This document shows, one piece after another, positions 15,498 to 24,685 of a DNA stretch of 59,898 nucleotides. Origin of the DNA: Bdellovibrio sp. CG22_combo_CG10-13_8_21_14_all_39_27 (GTDB lineage Bacteria; Bdellovibrionota; Bacteriovoracia; Bacteriovoracales; Bacteriovoracaceae); contig PCTW01000034.1 in the NCBI GenBank assembly GCA_002786715.1, forward strand, positions 1-59,898. Reading direction: 5' to 3'. The translations under genes and the position numbers were made by a program. Every line of letters starts with the position of its first letter. Positions within the stretch are counted from its first letter, which is position 1. A model generated the notes under the pieces. The model made no database searches. It had not been told where the DNA came from and saw nothing but the letters and a program-made list of their open reading frames with translations.

Positions 15498-16592
15498 TTG
15501 AGTAAAACACTTGTGCTAGGCATTGAAACCAGTTGCGACGACACGTCGGTTTGCCTGCTTGAGGCAAGTGAAAACATTCGTCCCAAAATTCTCTCCATTA
15601 AAACTTTTTCCCAAGATCAGATCTTGAAAAAATGGGGTGGAGTCGTCCCTGAGATTGCCGCTCGCAATCACGTGATGAAACTAGAGCCGTTAATGGAAGA
15701 ATGTTTCGTTGAAGCGGGAAAGTCTCCCTCTGACGTCAATTTTATTGGTGTCACTGCCATGCCTGGATTATTAGGTCCGCTCCTAACTGGACTCAATGGT
15801 GCCAAGACTCTGGCCTTGTTATTTAAACTCCCCATTGTTCCCGTCAATCATCTCTACGCTCATATCGAAGCTATTCATTTAAGTGAAGATATTGAATACC
15901 CTTATTTGGGAGTGATCGTCAGTGGCGGTCATTCGCTTTTTGTATTAGTCGATTCTCCTATTGATATTGAAGTGATTGGTACAACCATCGACGACGCCGC
16001 TGGAGAAGCCTTTGATAAAGGCGGAAAAATTTTGGGGCTAGGTTATCCTGCTGGCAAAATCATTGATGAACGTGCGCAAAAAGGCGAAACAGGGCATTAC
16101 ACTTTTCCAATAGGACTTCGCGATTCAAAAGATTCCAATCTTTCATACTCGGGGGTTAAAACATCTGTCAGAGTTATGCTGGAAAAAGAACCTGATCTCT
16201 TAAATGATGAAGTTAAAATGAATAACGTCTGTGCAGCTTATCAACAGGCGATAGTAGACGCCATTGCGCTTAAACTTAAATACGCCCTTCAAATTGCCAA
16301 AGATAAAACGACTTTAAAAGATTTGCCCATTGTCGTCGGCGGTGGAGTTGCGGCCAACAGCGGACTTCGCAAAACCCTAGGTCAAAAATTTCAAGATGTT
16401 CATTTTGTAGAACCTCAATATTGTACTGACAACGCCGCCATGATCGCCCATTTCGCTTGGCGCGCTCGTGCAGATTGGAAAATACCTTTTCCTCAATGCC
16501 TTACGATTGATGCCCATTCGAGAATGTTATCAAAAGATGAAGTCTTTCAAATGGCGAGAGATCGCGCCCATCATTTAAAGGATAAACGGTGA
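15498..16592 (+). CDS. tsaD: tRNA threonylcarbamoyladenosine synthase subunit TsaD
   Basis: A 364-residue ASKHA-fold protein. GIETSCDDTSV opens the nucleotide fold, HLYAHIEA supplies the metal-binding HxxxH (His118, His122), and VSGGHS, DDAAGEAFDK and GGGVAANSGLR are family motifs. It transfers the threonylcarbamoyl group to A37 of ANN-decoding tRNAs. The start is TTG at 15498, preceded by CGGAG; no better in-frame start exists. Its last four bases (GTGA) overlap the ksgA start, so the two are translationally coupled. Confidence 0.97.
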   Translation: MSKTLVLGIETSCDDTSVCLLEASENIRPKILSIKTFSQDQILKKWGGVVPEIAARNHVMKLEPLMEECFVEAGKSPSDVNFIGVTAMPGLLGPLLTGLNGAKTLALLFKLPIVPVNHLYAHIEAIHLSEDIEYPYLGVIVSGGHSLFVLVDSPIDIEVIGTTIDDAAGEAFDKGGKILGLGYPAGKIIDERAQKGETGHYTFPIGLRDSKDSNLSYSGVKTSVRVMLEKEPDLLNDEVKMNNVCAAYQQAIVDAIALKLKYALQIAKDKTTLKDLPIVVGGGVAANSGLRKTLGQKFQDVHFVEPQYCTDNAAMIAHFAWRARADWKIPFPQCLTIDAHSRMLSKDEVFQMARDRAHHLKDKR

Positions 16593-17395
16593 AGCATCAA
16601 GTATCGGCCAATAAATCTCTCGGGCAACATTTTTTAAGAGATCAAGAAGTGATCTTCAGCATTACTGAAAATTTCAAAGATCAAGCTGATGCCATTATTG
16701 AAGTTGGCCCGGGTCCAGCAGTGTTAACTCCTGCTCTGGCTTCGCTCAATCTTCCTTTTCATGTCATTGAAAAAGATGATCGCTTTCCAGAACTACTCGC
16801 AAAGTATCTTCCAAAAGATCATATTCATCTGCAAGATGCGCTTGAAATCAATTATGACGAATTTATAAAAGCGACTTTTCCCCAAGCGAAATCTTTGTGG
16901 CTTGTCAGTAACCTGCCTTACAATGTGGGAACACCGCTTTCAATTCTTTTCTTAAGATGCCCTGCGATCAAATATATGAGCTTGATGTATCAAAAAGAAG
17001 TGGGAGAAAAGATTTATTCTTTTGCTCAAAAACAAAAAAATGCAGCGAACTCGCTGGGGACATTAGTCCTCACCTATTTTGATGTGAAGCTGTTAATTAA
17101 AGTTCCCCCTATGGCCTTTGAACCGCCGCCGAAAGTCGATTCCGTGGTGCTCAGTTTCGTCAGATTAGAAAATCCCGCCATTGCCTATGAACAATTAGAT
17201 TCTTTTGAGAAGTTTTTGCGAACTCTCTTTGCTCAAAATAGAAAGCAAATGGGGAATTTCTTACGATCAAGCTTTAGTCCTGAAAAGCTACAAGCTGCTT
17301 TTTCAGCGATCGATGTTCCGCTTACGGCAAGAGCAGAAACACTAACCTTGGAACAAGTCCAAGAGCTCTACAAATTATTAAGCGTTAAGGAATAA
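16589..17395 (+). CDS. ksgA: 16S rRNA (adenine-N6)-dimethyltransferase KsgA/RsmA
   Basis: A 268-residue Rossmann methyltransferase. SLGQHFLRD opens the protein, IEVGPGPAVLT is the SAM-binding glycine loop, and NLPYN (108-112) is the adenine-methylation motif. PPKVDSVVLSF leads into the C-terminal rRNA-binding helices. It dimethylates two adjacent adenines near the 16S 3' end. GTG start at 16589 overlaps tsaD by 4 bp. A FadL-like gene starts 2 bp after the stop. Confidence 0.96.
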   Translation: MKHQVSANKSLGQHFLRDQEVIFSITENFKDQADAIIEVGPGPAVLTPALASLNLPFHVIEKDDRFPELLAKYLPKDHIHLQDALEINYDEFIKATFPQAKSLWLVSNLPYNVGTPLSILFLRCPAIKYMSLMYQKEVGEKIYSFAQKQKNAANSLGTLVLTYFDVKLLIKVPPMAFEPPPKVDSVVLSFVRLENPAIAYEQLDSFEKFLRTLFAQNRKQMGNFLRSSFSPEKLQAAFSAIDVPLTARAETLTLEQVQELYKLLSVKE

Positions 17396-17397
17396 AT

Positions 17398-18702
17398 ATG
17401 TTGAAAATCTTTTCATTCATTTTTTGCGCTCTCAGTACTTCTGCCTTCGCTAGCTTTCCCGACTATTTTGGAACGGCCGTTTCTACCGCTTCGATTGGAA
17501 ATCAGGCCAGCGCCAATCATCAAGATGCTGCCAATGTCTATTATCATCCTTCAATGGCAGGTTTCGCCAAGAAAGTTTCCTTCGCTGGTTCCATCTCTAC
17601 GGCCCAAACATCTTTTCCTGAGATTAATGGCGTGATCAAGAAGAACACGGCCACTTCATCGACAACGGAATCTGGTAGCGTTCGCACTGACTACCCTAAC
17701 TACCAAAGTTATACTCTCAATTTCATTTTACCCTTGCGTTACGAAAATGCTGGTTCACTTGGATTCTTTTTATCTGCCCCAATTGGTACCATGGTCGAAC
17801 AAAGTTCAGGTCATCCAGAATGGCCGGAATATGTGATGTATCGTGCGCGTTATCGTCGAACACAAGTGCATCTCAATTATGCCCAACCGATTGGTGATCA
17901 ATTTTCAATTTCCATCGGAGCCTTCTTAGGGTTTCAAGCTTCGGCGAAAGTTGAAACTCAGGTTTCTCTCGGAAATAATTTTGGTTCACAAGCGACGGCT
18001 TCTTCTAAAGTAAAGCCCTCTGTCGGCGCCGTCATTGGAGCTTCCTATCGCTACGATGATCAAATGCTCAATTTTACCTACCAACAAGAAATGAAAACTA
18101 ATCTTGAATCTGAAGCCTTTGGTGAAATCGTCGATCCGTCGATCTCACTCATTAACATCTCGATTAATAGTCTAATGTTTTACGATCCTCATACCTTTAG
18201 AATTCAGTGGAGCAAGAAAACTGATGCCATTGAATTGATGACCGGTGTGGACTACCAGATGTGGTCAAACTACCGCCCTCCTACAATCCAAGTGATCAAT
18301 CAAGGAGGAAGCGTTAAAGGATCAAATGATTTTGAAAAACTTAATCTTAGAAATACGTTTACGCCCAAATTGGGAACTCGTTTTTTCCTTAATGATTCAC
18401 TCTCTTTCTCTGGTGGCTTGAGCTATCGCCAAAGTCCAATCGAGGGCGATTTTTCAGGTAGTGGAAATTCGATTGATCTCGATACTTGGATTTACGCCTT
18501 GGGAAGTGAGTATCGATTTGATTTTCTTGATCACGTCATAAAATTAGGTGCTTCATTCCAGTATCAAAAATTGGAAGATAGAAAAGTAACGAAGTCCTCA
18601 GGTCTTGAAAACGGTGGGACTGGACAAAAGATTGGTGCACCTGGATATAATGTAGGTGGTGACGTAAAAGTGGCCATGCTAGGATTATCTATTCTTTTCT
18701 AG
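17398..18702 (+). CDS. FadL/OmpP1-type outer membrane transporter
   Basis: A 434-residue beta-barrel protein with a signal peptide (MLKIFSFIFCALSTSAFA). The mature N-terminus (TAVSTASIGNQASANHQDAANVYYHPSMAGF) matches the FadL hatch region, where the Asn-Pro-Ala-like motif becomes YYHPSMAG. Alternating strands end in an aromatic-poor LGLSILF. The family passes hydrophobic compounds such as long-chain fatty acids across the outer membrane. Starts 2 bp after ksgA and runs into smpB 9 bp later, so this is one operon. Confidence 0.8.
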   Translation: MLKIFSFIFCALSTSAFASFPDYFGTAVSTASIGNQASANHQDAANVYYHPSMAGFAKKVSFAGSISTAQTSFPEINGVIKKNTATSSTTESGSVRTDYPNYQSYTLNFILPLRYENAGSLGFFLSAPIGTMVEQSSGHPEWPEYVMYRARYRRTQVHLNYAQPIGDQFSISIGAFLGFQASAKVETQVSLGNNFGSQATASSKVKPSVGAVIGASYRYDDQMLNFTYQQEMKTNLESEAFGEIVDPSISLINISINSLMFYDPHTFRIQWSKKTDAIELMTGVDYQMWSNYRPPTIQVINQGGSVKGSNDFEKLNLRNTFTPKLGTRFFLNDSLSFSGGLSYRQSPIEGDFSGSGNSIDLDTWIYALGSEYRFDFLDHVIKLGASFQYQKLEDRKVTKSSGLENGGTGQKIGAPGYNVGGDVKVAMLGLSILF

Positions 18703-18711
18703 GAGAAAGAA

Positions 18712-19161
18712 TTGGGTATTAAAGTCATAGAAAGAAATAAAAAGGCCGGATTTGAGTTTTTCCTTATCGAAAAATTTGAAGCTGGTATTGTGCTTAAAGG
18801 TACTGAAGTGAAAGCGCTTAGGGCTGGCAAAGTATCACTCGCAGAAGCCTATGTTCATATCGATGAAAAAGGTGAAACGTGGCTTTATAATATGAATATT
18901 GCTCAATATGAGTTTGGTAATATTAATAATCATGAAGAAGGCAGAAAAAGAAAGCTACTCCTTCATAAAGAACAAGCTCTTGATATCTACCATCGCATGA
19001 AGGCTGAGCGACTAACTCTTATTCCAACTCAAATTTACTTTAAAGACTCAATGGTTAAGATTGAAATTGCTCTTGCGAAAGGCAAGCAACTTCACGATAA
19101 ACGTGCCACTGAGGCCAAGCGCGATGTTGAGAAGAAACTTCGCCGTGGAGACTACGACTAG
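18712..19161 (+). CDS. smpB: SsrA-binding protein SmpB
   Basis: A 149-residue protein with all SmpB hallmarks: IERNKKAGFEFFL, GIVLKGTEVKALRAGKVSL, IAQYEFGNINNHE, RKRKLLLHK and the basic C-terminal tail KRDVEKKLRRGDYD, which acts in the mRNA channel. It binds tmRNA, encoded at 164-536. TTG start at 18712 follows AGGAGAAAGAA. The last four bases overlap the convergent exchanger gene. Confidence 0.97.
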   Translation: MGIKVIERNKKAGFEFFLIEKFEAGIVLKGTEVKALRAGKVSLAEAYVHIDEKGETWLYNMNIAQYEFGNINNHEEGRKRKLLLHKEQALDIYHRMKAERLTLIPTQIYFKDSMVKIEIALAKGKQLHDKRATEAKRDVEKKLRRGDYD

Positions 19162-20096
19162 GTCCAATAAATAATCATGCCGATATAAGACCCAAGAAAA
19201 AGAACTCCCGGAATTTTTCCAAAGTTTTTCTTAAAAAGATATAATCCAAGCATGAAAAAAGCAGCACCCATGAGCACTTGCCATTCCACCCAATAATTAT
19301 CTTTAATTTCGATTCCTTGAAAACCCAGCGTACCTAAAATAAAAGCGACATTAAAAATATTAGAGCCAATAATATTACCGGTAATAATATCCGTATTTTT
19401 CTTTTTGATACTCGCAACGAGCGCAGTCACGAACTCTGGAAAAGAAGTTCCAAAGGCCACAAAGATGGCAGAGATCACAAACTCTGAAATACCTAATTCT
19501 TTTGCAATCGCCGAACCTGAAGAAACTAAATACTCACCACCGAGATAGAGCAACACGAAGCCTGCAAACAATTTAGCAATGATGCCAATTCCAAGTACAA
19601 CGACTTCTCGTTCATCTTCATCATCATGAACATGCTTCGTTTGTCTCTGTTTTTTCATCTCGTGAAAAGTGAAACCCAAAAAGAACGTGAAAAAACTTAA
19701 AAGCATGAGACTCATTAACCAATCAATTCTCTTCCACCAAAGAACAACACCTAAGAGCAATGTCACCACAATGTGGTAAATGAATTGCATAAAAATTTCT
19801 TTCCTTAGGATATAGAGATTCGCAAAGATTCCTGATAAACCTAAAATGAGAAAAAGATTGGCGACGTTGGATCCCACAACATTTCCCATCGCCATTGCCG
19901 GTACACCTCGGTAAGCAGCAAGGTGAGAAACAAATAATTCTGGCAATGAAGTTCCAAAGCCAATGAGAACAAGTCCAATGACCAATGGAGATAAACCAAA
20001 ATACTTACCTATTTTTTCTGCTGCTTCAAGCGCGAGCTCAGCCCCGAAATAAAGGGCAACAATAGAACCTACGAGTAGCAAAACTTGCAACCACAT
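19158..20096 (-). CDS. CaCA-family Na+/Ca2+ exchanger (YrbG-like)
   Basis: A 312-residue protein with about ten membrane segments in two inverted halves. Each half has an alpha-repeat: GFGTSLPELFVSHLAA with GNVVGSNVANLFLILG, and AFGTSFPEFVTALVAS with GNIIGSNIFNVAFILG. The conserved Glu in each PE motif binds Ca2+. A charged loop (KKQRQTKHVHDDEDERE) separates the halves. It exchanges Ca2+ for Na+ or H+ across the inner membrane. Its 3' end overlaps smpB by 4 bp. Confidence 0.92.
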   Translation of the reverse strand: MWLQVLLLVGSIVALYFGAELALEAAEKIGKYFGLSPLVIGLVLIGFGTSLPELFVSHLAAYRGVPAMAMGNVVGSNVANLFLILGLSGIFANLYILRKEIFMQFIYHIVVTLLLGVVLWWKRIDWLMSLMLLSFFTFFLGFTFHEMKKQRQTKHVHDDEDEREVVVLGIGIIAKLFAGFVLLYLGGEYLVSSGSAIAKELGISEFVISAIFVAFGTSFPEFVTALVASIKKKNTDIITGNIIGSNIFNVAFILGTLGFQGIEIKDNYWVEWQVLMGAAFFMLGLYLFKKNFGKIPGVLFLGSYIGMIIYWT

Positions 20097-20159
20097 GACG
20101 AATCCTCCATACTGGAATCAGATTAAATGTTAACTGAAAATCAGTAAAAGGACGAGAAG

Positions 20160-20627
20160 ATGAAGGAACATCTTAGACAAATTGGTGAAAAAAAATTTCT
20201 CCTTTATGCGATTTTGTTTTGTTTCTTTGGTGATCTTGTATTGGCGCGCTATCTTTTTGTCAAATTCGCTGATCGGCAAACATTTAATGAAATGCTTCAA
20301 ATTGCCTTAAATAGCCAGGGAACGGAAATGTCTGGTATTGCTCAGGCAGATCTCGACGCGACCTTTGCACTCATTGTGAATACCCTACTCTTTTTCCTGA
20401 CTTTAATGATTTTGCTTCATCTCATCAATTATTTCTTCTTTTCCAAAAAGAAAAACTTTGCCTTTCGCTATGTCACCGCCCTTGTTTGGGTCGGTTCACC
20501 AAGTTGTATTATGTTGGGATTAAGCTATGTTCGAATGCCAATTGTCTCTCTGATTTTTATTGTTCAGGGAATACTCTACGGATACGTTGCCCGTGGTCTT
20601 TGGAATTATCCTTGGGATAAAAATTAA
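20160..20627 (+). CDS. hypothetical membrane protein, about four segments
   Basis: A 155-residue protein not assigned to a family. It has hydrophobic segments near 14-34, 70-92, 104-120 and 125-143. A charged loop (FFFSKKKNFAFRY) after the second segment suggests a cytoplasmic side, and the overall arrangement recalls small YIP1-like proteins. AGGACGAGAAG precedes the ATG. It is divergent from the exchanger and its last four bases overlap the convergent gene at 20624. Confidence 0.65.
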   Translation: MKEHLRQIGEKKFLLYAILFCFFGDLVLARYLFVKFADRQTFNEMLQIALNSQGTEMSGIAQADLDATFALIVNTLLFFLTLMILLHLINYFFFSKKKNFAFRYVTALVWVGSPSCIMLGLSYVRMPIVSLIFIVQGILYGYVARGLWNYPWDKN

Positions 20628-21544
20628 AATTCAGGAACGATGAAAGAAGATTTTTGGGGTTCAGTCCAAAAGGGCAATGGATAAATTTCATTTTGTAAAA
20701 AACGCTGCCCAGAGATCGCTAGTAGAAAAGATTCAAATGCTCTAGGGTGACTCACCACAAGTTCAAGATCGTGATCATAAATAAAAATGTTCAATGCTTT
20801 TTCAATTTTCTTGATAATGTCGAGTCTCGCGACAGCTCCTTCTTCTAGATCAGAGAGGGCCACAAGATCTTTTTTATGAATAATCTTAGCGCGCCATAAT
20901 TCAATCAAAAGAATATTGACGTTGCTCTCATAGAGAGAAAAATGCTGAGGAAACTGATGTCTCAAGTAGGCCATACGAGACATGATCATCAAAGATGTAT
21001 TCCCAAAGGAATCAAATGAGATATTAAATATATCGAGTAACTGATCGTAATAGCGACTCCAAATCCAAAGATCGAGAGGCCGATTCCAATAGGGTAAATA
21101 GCCCTTTTTCAAACGTCGTTTAAACGATCGCGATAACAAGTGTTGATCCGCACTCTTTTGGAGAATATCTTTTTGGGCATCAAACTCATCATCGAGGTTG
21201 CGATTGCGTTCGTATTGCTTGGGATTTTCATCAAGGATAGAACGATCTTCGGATAAAAGTTTTAAAATCCGTTTTTGAACATTAGTGACACTTTCAACGG
21301 GACATTGACTCATGCCTGGGCATTTCAGATTGCAATCTTGGCAAGCTGGTTTTGACAGCGGAAAATCAACAACAAGAGAATGGGTACCATAACGATCAAG
21401 CCATCGGCCAACAGCTTCGTCCCCATTTACACCTTGTTCGTCTTTTACTTGAAGTACATTTTTAAGGAACCATCTATCACTGTCTGGAAAATATTCAATG
21501 AGACAAAAAAAGAAATTATCTTGTCGACTGCCCTTGAGGCTCAT
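20624..21544 (-). CDS. hypothetical protein with cysteine cluster, possibly RNase H-fold (DUF429-like)
   Basis: A 306-residue protein counted from ATG 21544. A cysteine-rich motif (ACQDCNLKCPGMSQC, about 68-82) may bind zinc or an FeS cluster. The N-terminal pattern (FFFCLIEYFPDSDRWFL, then LVVDFPLSKP) recalls the beta-strands of DUF429 predicted nucleases. The ATG has GCGGGA directly abutting it, which is poor spacing. The frame stays open upstream and encodes IERKNIAGMSLKG, which looks like a better domain start, so the true start may be further upstream. Likely follows the kinase gene in one operon. Confidence 0.6.
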   Translation of the reverse strand: MSLKGSRQDNFFFCLIEYFPDSDRWFLKNVLQVKDEQGVNGDEAVGRWLDRYGTHSLVVDFPLSKPACQDCNLKCPGMSQCPVESVTNVQKRILKLLSEDRSILDENPKQYERNRNLDDEFDAQKDILQKSADQHLLSRSFKRRLKKGYLPYWNRPLDLWIWSRYYDQLLDIFNISFDSFGNTSLMIMSRMAYLRHQFPQHFSLYESNVNILLIELWRAKIIHKKDLVALSDLEEGAVARLDIIKKIEKALNIFIYDHDLELVVSHPRAFESFLLAISGQRFLQNEIYPLPFWTEPQKSSFIVPEF

Positions 21545-21582
21545 TCCCGCAATGTTCTTGCGCTCGATAAAATGGCTCCCGT

Positions 21583-22596
21583 TTAAAGATCTATCGGAGG
21601 CATCACCGAAAAATCGAGAACTTTCATTTGATGATGCTCAACTGATCTCTTAACAATCTCAGCTTTGCTTGGCGGATGAATAAGTAAAAAACATCCTCCA
21701 CCACCGGCACCACAAACCTTAAGCCCCAATTCCGGAACCTCTTTTTTAATTGTAGCATAAAGTTCAGCCATAGCGGATGACACTATTCCTGGAAATAATT
21801 CTTTTCTGGCCGCCCCTTCTTGAGCGATCAACTCCACCAATTCTTGAAATTTGCCAGATTTTAATGCGCTGTATGCTTTGCTACTTAATTCAGCAATAGC
21901 ACTTAAACCATTTCTCATTTTAGGATTTTGATCAAAAAAACCTTTATAGACTTCCCAATTATTTATGCCAGAGAGACGTGCTTGACCGCTATATACCAGA
22001 GTCAAATGTGACTCCAAAGCTTGGGCCAACTCAGGGCTGTAGCATTGCTCTACAATGACCTTCTCTTCATTCGCCTTAAGCGCCAGAACTCCGCCGTAAA
22101 GAGCTGGGTAATAATCTTGATAACCAGCAGGACCGGAATCTAAAATTCTCGCTTCAATGCTATTAACAACTTTAATAGCGAGAGAACGGTCGAGATCTTT
22201 TTTGTAATAGTCACACAAAGCAGAATAGAGGGTAACACCCATGGCCGATGAGCCACCAAGACCAGCTCCAGCTGGAGAACCAGACTCTAACTCGACTTTG
22301 AGATGCGAATGGGCGGAAAAATAATGGAGAATTTGAGCGACAAAACTGAGTTCTTTAAAATGATCGCCACGCAACTTTGAATCTACAAAATCTTCGCAGG
22401 GATAATAAGTTTCAGATTGATAGTCGCGGCTCACAATTAAAACTCCAGGCTTTTCTATTTTGCTGATAACAGCGCGGGCCTTGAGTGAAGTTGCGACGTT
22501 CAGAGTTACGACGTCAGGTAAAATAAGATTGATCGGGTTGAGATCAAGAGTTCCTCCTAAAAGGTCGACTCTTACCGATCCGCTTGTTTCAGTCAT
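21583..22596 (-). CDS. GHMP-family sugar kinase (heptose/fucose kinase-like)
   Basis: A 337-residue GHMP kinase. GSVRVDLLGGTLDL binds the sugar, SPAGAGLGGSSAMGVTL is the phosphate-binding loop, GYQDYYPALYGGVLAL and VCGAGGGGCFLL are the third family motifs. These resemble HddA-type D-glycero-D-manno-heptose 7-phosphate kinases and L-fucose kinases. The ATG at 22596 lies inside the last codons of hpt (8-bp overlap), giving translational coupling. A longer frame from 22683 would add 29 residues read from inside hpt and is less likely. Substrate not resolved. Confidence 0.85.
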   Translation of the reverse strand: MTETSGSVRVDLLGGTLDLNPINLILPDVVTLNVATSLKARAVISKIEKPGVLIVSRDYQSETYYPCEDFVDSKLRGDHFKELSFVAQILHYFSAHSHLKVELESGSPAGAGLGGSSAMGVTLYSALCDYYKKDLDRSLAIKVVNSIEARILDSGPAGYQDYYPALYGGVLALKANEEKVIVEQCYSPELAQALESHLTLVYSGQARLSGINNWEVYKGFFDQNPKMRNGLSAIAELSSKAYSALKSGKFQELVELIAQEGAARKELFPGIVSSAMAELYATIKKEVPELGLKVCGAGGGGCFLLIHPPSKAEIVKRSVEHHQMKVLDFSVMPPIDL

Positions 22597-23107
22597 TTTT
22601 ATAAATTCCGATATAAGGGAGTTCTCTATAGGCGCCGGCATAATCAAGACCGTATCCAATAACAAAATGGTCTTCGATTTCAAACGCCAAGTAATCGATT
22701 TTTACTTGATGCTTAATTCTTGCTGGTTTGTAGAGAAGAGAACAAAGTTTTAAAGAAGCGGGATTTCTTTTTTCTAAGAGATGCATAAGCGAAGAAAGAG
22801 TCAATCCTGTATCTACGATATCTTCGATCAAGAGAACGTGCTTTCCTGTCATCTCTTTTTTTACATCCATATTAATTTTAACGTTGCCTGAACTCTCAGT
22901 GCCATCGCCATATGAAGAAGCGCTCATGAATTCGAGTTGTACGGGAACTTTGATATGACGAATGAGATCTGCGCAAAACATAAAGGCACCATTCAAAATG
23001 CCTACGATCATCAACTCTTTACCTGCATAGTCGCGATTGATTTGTTCAGCTAACTCAACAACGCGCTTTTGAATTTTTTCTTCAGATACGAATACATCTA
23101 CCGCCAT
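22589..23107 (-). CDS. hpt: hypoxanthine phosphoribosyltransferase
   Basis: A 172-residue type I phosphoribosyltransferase. LLIEDIVDTGLTL is the PRPP-binding loop, MSASSYGDGTESSG is the flexible catalytic loop, and VIGYGLDYAGAYRELPYIGIY is the purine-binding C-terminus. It salvages hypoxanthine or guanine to IMP or GMP. ATG follows AAGGAG. It lies 66 bp downstream of tdk, so the two salvage genes may share a transcript, and it overlaps the kinase gene. Confidence 0.96.
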   Translation of the reverse strand: MAVDVFVSEEKIQKRVVELAEQINRDYAGKELMIVGILNGAFMFCADLIRHIKVPVQLEFMSASSYGDGTESSGNVKINMDVKKEMTGKHVLLIEDIVDTGLTLSSLMHLLEKRNPASLKLCSLLYKPARIKHQVKIDYLAFEIEDHFVIGYGLDYAGAYRELPYIGIYKND

Positions 23108-23173
23108 ATGAACTCCTTAAGACCCTTAGTATATAAGAGTCTTAAGAAGAGATAAATGTCTTATGTGTCTTAA

Positions 23174-23812
23174 TTAGCGTAATTCTTGGCTTTGCTCTTG
23201 ATCTTTAAACAGAAGAGAAAAGGCCAATTGATCTTTTTCTTCTTCTTCGTAATCAAAATGGGTACGGCAACGAGCTTCATAAAGGTCGCTCTCGCCTACC
23301 AAAACCTGATCTTTAGTATCACTTGGCTTACGGAAAGTTTTACTCGCAGGAGAGCCACAAACTGTGCATATGGCTTGAATTTTATCCACTCTATCGGCCA
23401 TAGCAAGAAGCTCTGGAATTGGACCAAAAGGTGCACCTGTATAGTCTTGGTCAAGACCTGCGCAAATCACTCGAATACCGCGCTTGGCCAGCTTACCAAT
23501 GACTTTTAAGACTGAAGAATCAAAAAACTGAACTTCATCGATGGCCACAACGCGAGTGGAATCGAAAAGCTTTTGCAAAATTTCAATGGCATTGGAGACC
23601 GGAGTTGCTTCGCAAGTCAGTGAAGAATGCGAGACAACGTCTGATTCGTGATAACGATTATCAATTGCCGGTTTAAAAATTTGAACTTTTTGACGAGCGA
23701 TTTGCGCTCTACGTACACGACGAATAAGTTCTTCTGTTTTCCCCGAAAACATCGGGCCGCAAACAACTTCAATACTGCCGTTTAAAAATGGTGAAAAATG
23801 AGGTGAAACCAC
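23174..23812 (-). CDS. tdk: thymidine kinase
   Basis: A 212-residue type II thymidine kinase. [14 protein letters not shown] carries the P-loop (19-26), [14 protein letters not shown] is the Walker B and catalytic Glu, and [14 protein letters not shown] is the nucleoside-binding lasso. Zinc ligands are CTVCG and the later CRTH. It phosphorylates thymidine in the salvage pathway. GTG start at 23812 follows AAGGGAG by 7 bases. A (CA)7 repeat lies in the predicted 5' untranslated region. Confidence 0.95.
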   Translation of the reverse strand: MVSPHFSPFLNGSIEVVCGPMFSGKTEELIRRVRRAQIARQKVQIFKPAIDNRYHESDVVSHSSLTCEATPVSNAIEILQKLFDSTRVVAIDEVQFFDSSVLKVIGKLAKRGIRVICAGLDQDYTGAPFGPIPELLAMADRVDKIQAICTVCGSPASKTFRKPSDTKDQVLVGESDLYEARCRTHFDYEEEEKDQLAFSLLFKDQEQSQELR

Positions 23813-23845
23813 GTGCCGACTCCCTTGATCAAATGTCTCTAGTTC

Positions 23846-23894
23846 TGTGTGTGTGTGTGAGTTCTATTTTTACGGGGCCTAAAAGTTTTGTAAA
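23846..23894 (-). promoter_or_regulatory. candidate tdk promoter with (CA)7 repeat
   Basis: On the minus strand TTTACA (23889-23894) and TAAAAA (23867-23872) are 16 bp apart. A pure dinucleotide repeat of seven CA units (23846-23859) follows where the transcript should start. The repeat is 33 bp upstream of the GTG start codon. Box quality is only moderate. Confidence 0.4.
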
Positions 23895-23995
23895 TGAAGA
23901 GATTCAATCAACTCTTTGAGTCAATCGGTCATTCCAATAAGTTACGATCCAAACTTTTTCTATCAGGGAAAGTTTTTTGGCCAACGCAATACGAC

Positions 23996-24685
23996 TTAAA
24001 GATAAACAAGATTCATCACAAACATGCCAACCGAGATGAACATGATAAGTCCTAAAAAGAGAAACAGAACAACCGGAGAGAGCACGACCATTGAAGCCTG
24101 CATCTTGGACATTCCCAAATTCTCTCTCATACCTGCATAGAGATACACCAAGCCTGCAGCATGACGAATCATTGGGCCAATTAATGGAATCAGAAGCATA
24201 ACATGACCAGCAAAGGATTGATTGATCACTTGTTTAATTGAAGCACTAGAATCATCAACTTTAAAGAGTTGAGCAAAAAAAGTAATAAGCATTTCCCAAA
24301 ACTTTGCATAGATCCAGAGTGAAAGAGGAAAGAAGACCACCTCAAAAAGAACTCCCATAAGTGAATGAACACGACTCATTTTAACGAAAGATGAAAGAAA
24401 GAAATTGGCCATTTCACCATCGAACAGTTGCTCACTTACATGAACGCCCCAATTGAGACCTATCAATTCAAACATGGCGTGTGCAATCACAAAAAGCCAA
24501 GAGATCGATAAAAATTCGATAAAACTTAAAGACCATCTTTCTTCAGCTGTTGCTGATGGCACCGACTCGCCCTCTTGGATGAGAGAAAGTTGCGGTTTAT
24601 GACTTTCACGTTCAATTCGCAACTGCCTTTGAATTTGAAACGGATGAAAAATATTGAAAAAATAAAGTCCTAACATTTCTTTCAT
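23996..24685 (-). CDS. YIP1-like membrane protein in the Gld-type operon
   Basis: A 229-residue integral membrane protein with about five hydrophobic segments. A cytoplasmic N-terminal part (FNIFHPFQIQRQLRIERESHK) precedes a YIP1-like layout (SISWLFVIAHAMFELIGL, VVFFPLSLWIYAKFWEMLITFFAQLF, HVMLLIPLIGPMIRHAAGLVYLYAGMREN). The ATG overlaps the DUF4340 gene by 4 bp, so it is the last gene of the five-gene operon. Function unknown; co-expression suggests a membrane partner of the ABC system. Confidence 0.65.
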   Translation of the reverse strand: MKEMLGLYFFNIFHPFQIQRQLRIERESHKPQLSLIQEGESVPSATAEERWSLSFIEFLSISWLFVIAHAMFELIGLNWGVHVSEQLFDGEMANFFLSSFVKMSRVHSLMGVLFEVVFFPLSLWIYAKFWEMLITFFAQLFKVDDSSASIKQVINQSFAGHVMLLIPLIGPMIRHAAGLVYLYAGMRENLGMSKMQASMVVLSPVVLFLFLGLIMFISVGMFVMNLVYL

